Shown here: piece after piece, positions 16,020-24,243 of the stretch | How positions within the stretch are numbered: position 1 is the stretch's first letter | Layout of the letters: each line of letters begins with the position of its first letter | Source of the DNA: Oscillospiraceae bacterium | Lineage (GTDB): Bacteria; Bacillota; Clostridia; Oscillospirales; CAG-272 | Assembly: GCA_015063645.1 (NCBI GenBank) | Contig: SVTS01000021.1 | Location: 1-38,488 of the forward strand | Reading direction: 5' to 3' | Length of the DNA stretch: 38,488 nt | Notes under the pieces: generated by a model | Databases searched by the model: none | What the model saw: only the letters and a program-made list of their open reading frames with translations | What the model was told of the DNA's origin: nothing | Translations under genes and position numbers: made by a program

Positions 16020-17522
16020 TCAGCCGGCAGTTTTAACGAATTCTGCCTTCATCTGATCAAGGATCGCCTGATAGGTATTTACATTGGCTGCATAGAAGGA
16101 TGCGAAATTCGGAGACTGATCTTTGCTGTTTTTGAGTACGTTGCGCAGGATGTACATGATATCCGTAAAGAACGCGAAATCCGTCTTGGTATTCTCCAGC
16201 ATGATATCGATAACCTTTCCGCTCTCGGAATCGCGGGAATATTTCAGCTTCAATCCTTCTTCGAGATACACTTTGGTTACAGAACGGTAGGATTCAGCAG
16301 CGGCTGCCTCCAGAACGGCTGCAGCTTCATCAGGATTCTTTGCAGGGCTGGCTATAGAATAGAGAGAATAGCCGTTCCGGTTATGCGTATAGTAGTTCTC
16401 CTGATTCTCATCGAATTTAGGATAGGTAAGAACGCCGAACTCAAAGGGAACTTCACGCAGCAGCTTGAGCGCATAGAGCGTATCTGCATCAAACAGAGCA
16501 CGACCGTCGATGAAAATAGGACGGTATGTCATGTTCGTATAGGTTCCTGCCTGAGTAGATACACCCGGATTCTCCCAGTACAGCTTATACAGCTTTTCCA
16601 CCATGCTGACCATCTTTTCATTGTTGACACACAGCTCGGGGAAACCGTCTTTATCCATTTTGGTGATCGGCTGATCCCAAGAGGCGTACCACGGATCCAT
16701 GTTGGCATAACCGTTTGTTGCCAGTCCCCACACATCATCCAGTGTCATGGTACCGTCGCCGTTCAGATCCTTTTTGACAGCTTCGCTGTACTCAAACATT
16801 TTGTCATAGGTCCACTTCCCGTCAAAAAACAGCTGGTACAGATCGCCGATATTATTGTCCTCTGCCATCTTGGTATTAAACAGGAAGACAGACATACCGT
16901 CCAGATATCGGAACGCAATCTCGCCCGTCGCAAAGAACGCCTTACCGTTATAGGTACAGATATCCATTACATCCTGGTTCCACCAGGGCATATCAAAGTC
17001 CAGGTATTTCAGATCAGGCAGGTTATGCAGAATACCGCTCTGCATGAATTTCGTCGTATCCTGTGCGGCAATATTGATGATCTGAATTTCCGAATCGCCT
17101 GCCAGAATAGCCGTGAGCAGAGGCTTGGCTTTTGCTGTACCCGCCCCGTGGGTCATCTGCGTATTCAGTTTGACTTTCAGACGCTCTTCTACAGCGAGAT
17201 TACGGTTGTATACCGCATCCTGTACAAGATCGCCCGTCTGCTCCGCAACCCAGTCAATATTGTAAAGAGCATCACTGTTTACGTTGATATTGACGGTACG
17301 ACCGCCCAGATTCAACTCCGGCAGATTGTCCGGATGATTTTCACGGGTAATTTCCTGTGTTGTCTCAACGGGAGCAGTCGTGGATTCAACTGCAGGAGCA
17401 GTTGTATCCGGAGTATCGGGGGCTGCGGGTTCTTCCGAGCAGGAAGTGATCGGCAGGACAAGAGCCGCCAGAAGCATTGCTGCCGTAATGCGCCGAGATA
17501 AGCGTTTATGCAAGGATTTCAT
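16020..17522 (-). CDS. Lipoprotein solute-binding protein (extracellular family 1 type)
   Basis: A 500-residue protein starting at ATG 17522 after GGAGG. A basic N-terminus and hydrophobic core lead to a lipobox ITSC with lipidated Cys28, followed by a Thr/Pro/Glu-rich linker (residues 29-65) that spaces the domain from the membrane. The rest has the fold pattern of ABC sugar-binding proteins; DLNGDGTMTLDDVWGLA is a calcium-loop-like segment common in clostridial members. Family members deliver oligosaccharides to a two-subunit permease, but no permease gene is beside it: the downstream gene is the PocR-AraC regulator. It may share a permease encoded elsewhere or act as a sensor. The ligand is unknown. 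Confidence 0.9.
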   Translation of the reverse strand: MKSLHKRLSRRITAAMLLAALVLPITSCSEEPAAPDTPDTTAPAVESTTAPVETTQEITRENHPDNLPELNLGGRTVNINVNSDALYNIDWVAEQTGDLVQDAVYNRNLAVEERLKVKLNTQMTHGAGTAKAKPLLTAILAGDSEIQIINIAAQDTTKFMQSGILHNLPDLKYLDFDMPWWNQDVMDICTYNGKAFFATGEIAFRYLDGMSVFLFNTKMAEDNNIGDLYQLFFDGKWTYDKMFEYSEAVKKDLNGDGTMTLDDVWGLATNGYANMDPWYASWDQPITKMDKDGFPELCVNNEKMVSMVEKLYKLYWENPGVSTQAGTYTNMTYRPIFIDGRALFDADTLYALKLLREVPFEFGVLTYPKFDENQENYYTHNRNGYSLYSIASPAKNPDEAAAVLEAAAAESYRSVTKVYLEEGLKLKYSRDSESGKVIDIMLENTKTDFAFFTDIMYILRNVLKNSKDQSPNFASFYAANVNTYQAILDQMKAEFVKTAG

Positions 17523-17563
17523 AACAGTACCTCCATTAAATATTTATAATGTTATGCAAGACT

Positions 17564-17628
17564 AGTATAGCAAATTTACAGGGGCAAATCTACAAAAAAT
17601 CTGCACAGATACCATTGATAATCTGCAC
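17564..17628 (-). promoter_or_regulatory. Activator-dependent-looking promoter with 22-bp-period direct repeat
   Basis: On the minus strand the nonamer GTGCAGATT occurs twice (17598-17606 and 17620-17628), 22 bases apart start to start, i.e. two helical turns on the same DNA face. A -10 TATACT lies at 17564-17569 with no recognisable -35 at the right distance, so the near repeat would lie at about -41 to -49. That geometry matches AraC-family class II activation. The regulator encoded two genes downstream is the obvious candidate binder. Confidence 0.6.
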
Positions 17629-17678
17629 TTATCTCTGTTTTCAGTTCAGTATATCATATTACACAGAGAATGTCAATG

Positions 17679-17713
17679 AAAAAATCTGTCCCACCGCCGT
17701 GGGACAGATTTTT
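17679..17713 (-). terminator. Terminator of the glycyl radical enzyme operon
   Basis: A perfect 14-base stem (17680-17693 with 17700-17713) around a 6-base loop, with a run of U's on the leftward transcript. It lies about 50 bases after the alpha-galactosidase stop and separates that operon from the solute-binding protein gene. Confidence 0.88.
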
Positions 17714-17764
17714 ATTCCATATACATAATTGGAGAAGTGGACAGCGCATGCGACAGCCTGTTTT

Positions 17765-19777
17765 TTACATCAGATAAATTTCTTTCTCCGATGCTTTTGC
17801 CTGTACGGTGTACAGATCCCCATCCCTCTCCATCGGGAGCACATCGCCTGCGGCATTTTCCGCACGAGTTACGGGAGTCTCGCTGTAGAATATGATGCTT
17901 CCGCCTTCGACGGTTCGGATGAAATTCCGTGCCGTATCAGTGACAGAGAGTGTGGAGATAAACTTTTCTGCATCCCCAAGAATTGCTCTGCCGTTTTCCA
18001 GGGGGATCAGTGCGTACAGCCGGAAATCATCCGCGTTTTTCAGCGTGAAGCGATACTCTTCACCGCGTTCGATAATTTTCCATTCCCCGCTGAAATACTC
18101 ATGCAAAAGGAATTTCCCGCCGCACAGTCCGGGGATATCGTCTGAGGACAGACTTCCGCTTACGCTGTGCTCTTCCTCATGATGCAGATTGAATGCGGCG
18201 ATATAGCCGGCTTTTCCTGCGGTATTGAATACTTTCAGCGGCTTTTCCGATTTTGTCGCATCACTGACAACGCAGTCCTCGGTGGGCATTGCCACACCGT
18301 CGGGACGGAGCAGGCGTCCGTCTGAGAAGCAAAGCGGCTTGAAGATTTCGGGACGGCTTCTCTCAAGTCGGTCGCTGACATACACGGGACCGCCGCTGAG
18401 CGCACGAAGCACGCTGTTTTTCTTTGCCTGCTCGTCATCGCTCCACCACATGTCCCAGTCATTATAGTAGAACTGTCCCTGCAGAAGTCCGTTATAAGCA
18501 CATGCCATCAGGTGGCGCGAGAACCATGCGCGGTTTTCCGGCTGGAAATCCCCGGAGCAGCGGGAAATCGCAGAGGCTGTACGGCTCAGCATATTTTCCG
18601 TAGCCATACCCATACAGTTGATCAGATCACCGCCGAAATTGGCACCGACGCTGGATTCAATACCTCTGTGCAGATTTTTGACAGCCGTACCGATCGGCAC
18701 ATCGTTCCGGTACTGTGCACGGACAAAACTCTGGTTATCGATTTTAAGGAAATCCGTTCCGCAGTCACGCAGGAATTCGTGCATTGTATTATAATACTGA
18801 TACGTTTTTCCACCGTCCCGCAGATCGGGCAAAATTTTTCCCTGTGCCTTGGAAACAAGCGTATAGTCTTTCAGTTTTTCATAAGCGGGACTGTCTTTAT
18901 ACAGACCTGCCCAATATCCCGCCGTCGGATGCCACACGCCGACTTTCAATCCGAAATCCTCTTTCATACCGCGGACTGTATGAGCAAGCCCCTGCGGGAA
19001 ACGTTCCGGATCGGCTTCGTAATCTTTCATCCAGGAGGAATGCATTACTTTGAAGGAGATACTGTGCGGGGTGAATTTTGGCAGTTTTTCCGTCCACTGC
19101 ACGTCCGCCCACATATCGTCCAGAATACCCCAGCGGACGGGAATATTTTTATCCTTAAATTCCCGACACTTCTGGAAGATCTCCGCCTCATTGACCCAGA
19201 TCTCCATCGAATCCCAGGAGCACCAGCCGAGATATTCGAATACTTCCGGATAACGACGATCCTCACGGAGTCGTACGCCGTTATTCAGCAGGCGTACCGC
19301 TTCGGCTGCCATTGCATGAACCAGTGCATGCGCATGCTCCCCTTCCCCGTACAGAAAAGCGGTGCTTTCACACACGGAAAGATCATCCGTATACGAACGG
19401 GTAACAGCGCAGAGATTTCCGTCAATGGACTGCAGCGCAGTCACATAATCGCCGCTCAGAAGAGGAAGAATGCATCCGTATCCGCCGGATTTCTTTTTCC
19501 ACAGAAGCATCTGCGTATTCTCGCTGACCTCAGCGAGTGATGCGGGAAATTCCGGGACACACCACACGGCATACAGGACAATCGCCATGCATCCGTCCAT
19601 TTCGTCGTTTATCCGGAGATCGGCAATGACAGCACGGTCCGGATGAAAAGAGGCTCCATCGCTCCGGGAGGATACGGTGTAAGCGGTGATGCCGTTATGT
19701 ACGGAAGTTTTCAGGGAAGGCAAGGAACCTTCTCCTCCGTCCGTCAGAATGGATTTGATATTGGTAACAGAAATCAT
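17765..19777 (-). CDS. GH36 / Sip1-raffinose-synthase-like alpha-galactosidase
   Basis: A 670-residue cytoplasmic enzyme starting at ATG 19777 with AAAGGAG overlapping the previous stop. Motifs in order: YLGWCSWDSMEIW, RWGILDDMW, GVWHPTAGYW, DFLKIDNQS with nucleophile Asp347, RCSGDF with acid/base Asp410, and YNDWDMWWSDDEQAKKNS. These match the Sip1/raffinose synthase branch of GH36; the 63-residue gap between catalytic Asp residues is normal. The family hydrolyses or transfers alpha-galactosyl groups. It is the third gene of the operon with the glycyl radical enzyme and its activase, 3 bases after the activase, an unusual pairing. Activity on alpha-galactosides is likely but other alpha-sugars are possible. 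Confidence 0.88.
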   Translation of the reverse strand: MISVTNIKSILTDGGEGSLPSLKTSVHNGITAYTVSSRSDGASFHPDRAVIADLRINDEMDGCMAIVLYAVWCVPEFPASLAEVSENTQMLLWKKKSGGYGCILPLLSGDYVTALQSIDGNLCAVTRSYTDDLSVCESTAFLYGEGEHAHALVHAMAAEAVRLLNNGVRLREDRRYPEVFEYLGWCSWDSMEIWVNEAEIFQKCREFKDKNIPVRWGILDDMWADVQWTEKLPKFTPHSISFKVMHSSWMKDYEADPERFPQGLAHTVRGMKEDFGLKVGVWHPTAGYWAGLYKDSPAYEKLKDYTLVSKAQGKILPDLRDGGKTYQYYNTMHEFLRDCGTDFLKIDNQSFVRAQYRNDVPIGTAVKNLHRGIESSVGANFGGDLINCMGMATENMLSRTASAISRCSGDFQPENRAWFSRHLMACAYNGLLQGQFYYNDWDMWWSDDEQAKKNSVLRALSGGPVYVSDRLERSRPEIFKPLCFSDGRLLRPDGVAMPTEDCVVSDATKSEKPLKVFNTAGKAGYIAAFNLHHEEEHSVSGSLSSDDIPGLCGGKFLLHEYFSGEWKIIERGEEYRFTLKNADDFRLYALIPLENGRAILGDAEKFISTLSVTDTARNFIRTVEGGSIIFYSETPVTRAENAAGDVLPMERDGDLYTVQAKASEKEIYLM

Positions 19778-19780
19778 ATT

Positions 19781-20590
19781 TTACTCCTTTTCGGTTTGCA
19801 GTTGAGATGCAATAACGTCATACGGATATTCCATCGCCAGCATGGGATATTTTGCCCCTGCCAGCGTATTGTACGGCAGAAATTCATGAGGCGAACCGCC
19901 GGAGACAGCACGGAGTGCCCGGATATTCTCTTCCGTATCGGTGATGCCCGGAATCAGCGGTGTGCGGAATTCGTGGCGGATTCCGGATGATTTCAGCCAT
20001 GCAGCGTTAGCAAGAATGCATGTGTTGTCCGCGCCTGTATATTTTTTATGAAGCGCCGGATCGGCAAGTTTCAGATCCATGATCACATAATCCGTCAGAG
20101 AAACAACCGCCCTGAAAATTTCGGCGGAAGCAAATCCGCTTGTTTCCACGGCGGTGTGTACGCCGCTTTCTCTGAACCGCTTCAGCATTGTACGGAGAAA
20201 CGCATGCTGCATCAGCGGTTCCCCTCCGGAAAAGGTGATCCCGCCGCCGCCCGTGCGCAGAAAATCCGCATCACGCATCAGTCGGCTGTACAGCGCATCT
20301 GCCGTGATATCCCGTCCGCAGACGGAGATCAGTGCATCCGGACAGGCATACACACACCGCCCAAAGGGCTGACAGGCTTCATGCGTACATTCTGTACGGC
20401 ATCTGCCGCATTGGCGGCACCGGGATGTTTTCGTCATCAGTTGTTTTTCCGGTGAAAGCCCCTCGGGATTATGACACCAGACACAGCGAAGCGGGCATCC
20501 TTTGAAGAACACCGTCGTCCGGACTCCGGGTCCGTCATGGACGGCAAATTCCTTGATATCAAAAATTACCGCGTTATCATTATCTGTCAC
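19781..20590 (-). CDS. Glycyl radical enzyme activase (radical SAM)
   Basis: A 269-residue activating enzyme. The start is GTG at 20590, inside a GTGA overlap with the end of the glycyl radical enzyme gene and preceded by AGGAG; a longer frame from 20668 lies wholly in that gene. Cys32, 36 and 39 (GCPLRCVWC) bind the radical SAM 4Fe-4S cluster. Residues 58-84 hold seven cysteines (58, 61, 64, 68, 73, 79, 83), a compact form of the ferredoxin-like insert typical of activases of eliminase-type glycyl radical enzymes. GGGITFSGGEPL is the SAM-binding GGE motif. It uses S-adenosylmethionine to place the radical on Gly638 of its partner and works only without oxygen. Pairing is supported by the overlap. 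Confidence 0.93.
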   Translation of the reverse strand: MTDNDNAVIFDIKEFAVHDGPGVRTTVFFKGCPLRCVWCHNPEGLSPEKQLMTKTSRCRQCGRCRTECTHEACQPFGRCVYACPDALISVCGRDITADALYSRLMRDADFLRTGGGGITFSGGEPLMQHAFLRTMLKRFRESGVHTAVETSGFASAEIFRAVVSLTDYVIMDLKLADPALHKKYTGADNTCILANAAWLKSSGIRHEFRTPLIPGITDTEENIRALRAVSGGSPHEFLPYNTLAGAKYPMLAMEYPYDVIASQLQTEKE

Positions 20591-22575
20591 AGCGTATACT
20601 CCTGACGGCGGAGAACCTGATTCTGATAGCAGGCATCCAGCTCCACAAAATAGGCGCTCCAGCCCCAAACACGCACGATCAGATGAGGATATTTCTCCGG
20701 ATGCGCCTGTGCATCCAGAAGCGTATCCCGGTTCACGGCATTCAGCTGCAGCTGATGACCGCCGCGACGGATGAAATAGTGCACCAGCTGTGCCACTTTC
20801 TCCACGCCGTCCGGCGCATCGAACATTTTCTGCTGGAATTCCAGCGTCAGCGGTCCGCCGTTGGCAGTCTCACGCAGATCCGGCACGGTGAAAGAATTCA
20901 CAACGGATACAGGTCCGTCCACTTTGGCGAAAAGCGATGCGGAATAATTGGTGCCCAGCGGTTCGCCTTTGCGGCGTCCGTCGGGGGATGCACCGATCTC
21001 ATCAGAATGCCAGAGATAGTACATCGCCGTACCCGTTCCCGCACGCCAGCATCCGCCGCGGCAGTTTTTCTCTCCTGACAGAATGGATGCAAATTCATGC
21101 AGCAGCCGTTTCGCCCATTTTTCGGGCGTTCCGCTGTCCTGTCCGAATTTCGGTGCTTCTCTGCGCAGTTTCACAAGCAGTTCTGTATCCTCTGCAAAAT
21201 CCGAATCAACCGCGCGAAGATATTCTCCGCCGGAACGGAAATGGTCGGTAAACTGATACTTTTCAATTGCCGCCAGAGAATCGGCGGCACAGGCAACGCC
21301 GGTACCGTGCAGTCCGAAATTATTGTATTTTGCGCCTTTTGTGATATCATCGCTGTCCGTCAGAACATCCATAAACGGCGCGGGAACAAACCACACGTCG
21401 CGGATCCCGTCCATAATGGAAGCAAGCTCTTCCCGCATCACACGGCGAACGCTTTCCCAGAAGCCTTCCATTGTCTCCGCCAGCGCCAGATCCGCGTGCA
21501 CAGCTTTATCAATTACCCGCGGGAATGACAGCGCACCGATATTGGCAATATCCGCGCCGACACGGGGGATGATGAACTCCCAGCACGCCGCGACGGAATA
21601 ATCGGAGGCATCCCTGTGGGAATACCCCAGCCGCTCCAGTGCCGGGATGACCACATCATCATTGGAATACTGCGGGAACCCCAGTCCGGCGGCTGTCAGG
21701 CGGCTTCCTTCCAGAAACACTTCGTCGGGAGTATCCGCGTTGACGCGCAAATTTATTTTCGGATCGATCAGTCGGATCTCACCGCTGGCGCGCAGGCAAA
21801 GCGCACTCAGCTCACTGTAAACGGATTTTCCTGCCGCATCCACACCGCCGAGCATCAAACTCTGACCGTTATCTCCCTGCTGAATGCCGGGATACAGATC
21901 ACTGTCAATATTACACGACAGGAAGAAGTCGCAGATCAGCTCATACGCTTCCTCCCGGGTCAGAATTCCGTTTGCAATATCATACTCATAGTAAGGCTTC
22001 ATGTATACATCAAATCTGCCCAGTGTATTATGGTACTCTCCCTCTGCCCACAGCGCCCAGTGATAGATGCGCAGTGCCTGCAGCGCCTCACGGAATGTAC
22101 GCGCGCCGTACGCGGGTACGCGGGAAAGGGTATCGGCAATATCCTCTCTTCCCTCCGCACGGGCGGTTGCCGCGTAGCGTTCCACAAGGTGAAGCAGCGC
22201 ATCGATCTCTGCGGCAGATGCCGCATCGGCATGATTCTTCGCCGCCAGCAGACCGGAGCGGATCACGTCCGCGTAATCGGGGCAGAGATTGGAGAGATAA
22301 CCGGATTCGTGGATATAATGCGTCCGGCGGATCTCCGCCCATTCCGCTTCGGTCAAAATATCCGGCACATCCGTCACGGTACGCATGAACACGATTTTCT
22401 GCTCCGGCAGAATGTGCGGTTCTTCCTGCGCGCAGAGCATGGAAAAACGCTCCGCCATTCTGCGGCGGTACGGCACAGAATACTCTGCCCACATTCCGGC
22501 ATCCATCCCCGTAAAGGGATGCCGCCATGCATGGTGTTTTTTCTCTGTTATGTATGTATACAGCGTACTGTTCAT
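20587..22575 (-). CDS. Glycyl radical enzyme of unassigned substrate (pyruvate formate-lyase superfamily)
   Basis: A 662-residue enzyme starting at ATG 22575 after GGGAGGC, shorter than most family members (about 750-850). The active-site cysteine is Cys331 in AACWEF with Glu333 two residues on; C-x-E is the pattern of dehydratase/eliminase types, whereas pyruvate formate-lyase has Cys-Cys. The glycyl radical is Gly638 in RVWGWSAYF, in place of the common RVSGY. Other family segments include TLGRFDVYMKPYYEYD and DEIGASPDGRRKGEPLGTNYS. It is first in an operon with its activase and a GH36-like enzyme under a consensus promoter. A sugar-derived diol or polyol is a natural guess for substrate; sequence alone does not say. 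Confidence 0.9.
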   Translation of the reverse strand: MNSTLYTYITEKKHHAWRHPFTGMDAGMWAEYSVPYRRRMAERFSMLCAQEEPHILPEQKIVFMRTVTDVPDILTEAEWAEIRRTHYIHESGYLSNLCPDYADVIRSGLLAAKNHADAASAAEIDALLHLVERYAATARAEGREDIADTLSRVPAYGARTFREALQALRIYHWALWAEGEYHNTLGRFDVYMKPYYEYDIANGILTREEAYELICDFFLSCNIDSDLYPGIQQGDNGQSLMLGGVDAAGKSVYSELSALCLRASGEIRLIDPKINLRVNADTPDEVFLEGSRLTAAGLGFPQYSNDDVVIPALERLGYSHRDASDYSVAACWEFIIPRVGADIANIGALSFPRVIDKAVHADLALAETMEGFWESVRRVMREELASIMDGIRDVWFVPAPFMDVLTDSDDITKGAKYNNFGLHGTGVACAADSLAAIEKYQFTDHFRSGGEYLRAVDSDFAEDTELLVKLRREAPKFGQDSGTPEKWAKRLLHEFASILSGEKNCRGGCWRAGTGTAMYYLWHSDEIGASPDGRRKGEPLGTNYSASLFAKVDGPVSVVNSFTVPDLRETANGGPLTLEFQQKMFDAPDGVEKVAQLVHYFIRRGGHQLQLNAVNRDTLLDAQAHPEKYPHLIVRVWGWSAYFVELDACYQNQVLRRQEYTL

Positions 22576-22612
22576 TACAGCCTCCCGAATCAGATTCAGA
22601 CTCTATGATTTA

Positions 22613-22641
22613 ATTATACCTGTTTTTTTCTGCTTTGTCAA
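22613..22641 (-). promoter_or_regulatory. Perfect consensus promoter of the glycyl radical enzyme operon
   Basis: Minus strand TTGACA (22636-22641), 17-base spacer, TATAAT (22613-22618), giving a leader of about 30 bases. A nearby inverted repeat overlaps the -35 box. Confidence 0.9.
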
Positions 22642-22676
22642 TGAAGTCCATTTTCAGGTGGATTTCTGACTTCATT
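22640..22676. promoter_or_regulatory. Candidate operator: 9-bp inverted repeat at the -35 of the glycyl radical operon
   Basis: AATGAAGTC (22640-22648) and its exact complement GACTTCATT (22668-22676) are 19 bases apart, with an inner TCCA/TGGA pair (22647-22650, 22659-22662). The left arm touches the -35 box, so a bound dimer could block RNA polymerase. Confidence 0.45.
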
Positions 22677-22689
22677 ATGTACTGTTTTG

Positions 22690-22706
22690 TCCGATTACAA
22701 ATCGGA
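22690..22706. promoter_or_regulatory. Candidate operator: 6-bp inverted repeat between the glycyl radical and prfB promoters
   Basis: TCCGAT (22690-22695), 5-base spacer, ATCGGA (22701-22706). It lies about midway between two divergent promoters and is not followed by a U-tract in either direction. Short enough to arise by chance. Confidence 0.3.
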
Positions 22707-22739
22707 TGCGGATTTCAAAAAATATTCTCTTCTTACCTG

Positions 22740-22768
22740 TTTACAATTGCCCGAAAATATGGTATACT
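22740..22768 (+). promoter_or_regulatory. Promoter of prfB
   Basis: TTTACA (22740-22745), 17-base spacer, TATACT (22763-22768), about 65 bases before the TTG start. Confidence 0.75.
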
Positions 22769-22834
22769 ATTTGTGTATGAAAATTCAGAAGTGACTACAG
22801 ATACGGCGCAATCTGCCGTACACGGAGGTTTCCA

Positions 22835-23947
22835 TTGATTATTGCACTTGAAGAAGCAAGAATTGAGCTGACCAATTTCCGCGATCAAATCCGCGATCTG
22901 GGTACTGCTCTGCGCATCGAAGCACTGAAAGAACAGGCTGAAACGCTGGAGGAACAGTCCCAGTCGGCTGATTTCTGGAACAACCAGGAAAAATCTACCG
23001 CAGCGCTCCAGACTTTGAAGCAGCTGAAAGACAAGATCCAGCGTTATGAAGATCTCTGCGCCAAGCTGGAGGACACCATCACCCTCGCTGAGCTTGCCAA
23101 TGAAGAGAACGACGAATCCATGACGGAAGAGATTCTCACCGACGTGGAAGCAATCAAGACCGAGGAAGAAAAACAGCGTATTGAGATTCTTCTCAGCGGT
23201 CAGTATGACAAGAACAACGCCATCCTCTCCTTCCACCCCGGTGCGGGCGGAACGGAGGCACAGGACTGGGCGCAGATGCTCTACCGTATGTACACCCGCT
23301 GGGGTGAGGCACACGGCTACACCGTCAAGCTGGCAGACTGGCTGGACGGCGATGAAGCCGGCATCAAATCTGCTACGATCATCGTGGAAGGTTTGAACGC
23401 GTACGGTTTCCTGAAGAGCGAGAACGGTGTTCACCGTTTGGTCCGTGTATCCCCCTACGATGCATCCGGACGCCGCCACACCTCCTTTGCCTCTGTGGAA
23501 GTTATGCCCGAATTCAATGATGACGATGCCACCATTGAGCTGCGCGAGGAAGATCTGGAGATTACCGCGCACCGTTCCAGCGGCGCCGGCGGTCAGCACA
23601 TCAACAAAACCGACTCCGCCATCCGCATTGTTCATATTCCTACCGGTATTGTGGTTGGCTGTCAGACAGAGCGCAGCCAGCTCCAGAACAAGGAGACCGC
23701 TCTGAAAATGCTGAAATCCAAGCTGATGGAAATCAAAGAGCGCGAAAAGCTGGAGCGTATTGAGGACATTCAGGGTGCCAAGGTCAACATCGAGTGGGGT
23801 TCCCAGATCCGTTCTTATGTTTTCATGCCCTACACGCTTGCCAAGGATAACCGCACCAGCTACGAGGAAACGGATATTCAGGCAGTGATGGACGGCGAAA
23901 TCGACGGATTCATCAACGCATACCTGAAGCAGACCGCTGAAAAATAA
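22835..23947 (+). CDS. prfB: Peptide chain release factor 2
   Basis: A 370-residue release factor that reads UGA and UAA and triggers peptide release on the ribosome. The catalytic GGQ is at 252-254 (GAGGQHINKTDS). The start is TTG at 22835, with GGAGG at 22824-22828 and no nearby ATG. Unlike E. coli and many bacteria, the gene is one unbroken frame: there is no in-frame UGA frameshift site near codon 25, so the usual autoregulation is absent. The codon-recognition tripeptide, normally Ser-Pro-Phe, reads Ser-Pro-Tyr at 206-208. The N-terminal helical domain, central domain and full length are normal. It precedes a small membrane protein gene by 27 bases. Confidence 0.96.
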   Translation: MIIALEEARIELTNFRDQIRDLGTALRIEALKEQAETLEEQSQSADFWNNQEKSTAALQTLKQLKDKIQRYEDLCAKLEDTITLAELANEENDESMTEEILTDVEAIKTEEEKQRIEILLSGQYDKNNAILSFHPGAGGTEAQDWAQMLYRMYTRWGEAHGYTVKLADWLDGDEAGIKSATIIVEGLNAYGFLKSENGVHRLVRVSPYDASGRRHTSFASVEVMPEFNDDDATIELREEDLEITAHRSSGAGGQHINKTDSAIRIVHIPTGIVVGCQTERSQLQNKETALKMLKSKLMEIKEREKLERIEDIQGAKVNIEWGSQIRSYVFMPYTLAKDNRTSYEETDIQAVMDGEIDGFINAYLKQTAEK

Positions 23948-23974
23948 TGCGCAGTGCGCAGAATGGAGATTTTT

Positions 23975-24238
23975 ATGAAACTGCCGAGAACACTTATCAC
24001 GCTTACCGCTGTGTTTGCATCTTCCCTGCTCTTCATCGGTATTTTCCTCTATTCCGCGATCCGCGCACGCAGCGTATGGCACGGAATCGGTGCCGCGGCG
24101 GCAGCTGCCGCTTCCATCGGCATTGCCACGGTAATTGAGGATTACTGCCGTGCCGCCAGCTTCCATCCGGCTGAGTATTTCAGCATGAACCGCGCCATCG
24201 ATGAATTCTTCGATCCCGCTGACCCGGAGGAGAACTGA
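23975..24238 (+). CDS. Small membrane protein, unknown function
   Basis: An 87-residue protein starting at ATG 23975 after TGGAGA; an upstream in-frame start at 23954 lacks a ribosome site. Two hydrophobic segments are visible (about residues 7-29 and 36-54, the second with a run of alanines), followed by an acidic C-terminus ending DPADPEEN. I do not recognise a family. It sits between prfB and the methyltransferase gene with only 5 bases to the latter and is probably cotranscribed with both. Confidence 0.7.
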   Translation: MKLPRTLITLTAVFASSLLFIGIFLYSAIRARSVWHGIGAAAAAAASIGIATVIEDYCRAASFHPAEYFSMNRAIDEFFDPADPEEN

Positions 24239-24243
24239 ATCCC

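Noticed and set aside
16740-16800. Dockerin in the solute-binding protein
   Set aside because: Only one calcium-loop-like DLNGDG segment is present, without the duplicated 22-residue repeat; such loops are common in clostridial binding proteins.
15798-17501. 567-codon open frame antisense to the regulator and solute-binding protein genes
   Set aside because: Spans two well-supported sense genes and their gap, with shadow-like composition.
22800-22850. Programmed +1 frameshift in prfB
   Set aside because: A TGA occurs near the start in another frame, but shifting +1 from it does not enter the prfB frame; the gene is uninterrupted from TTG 22835.
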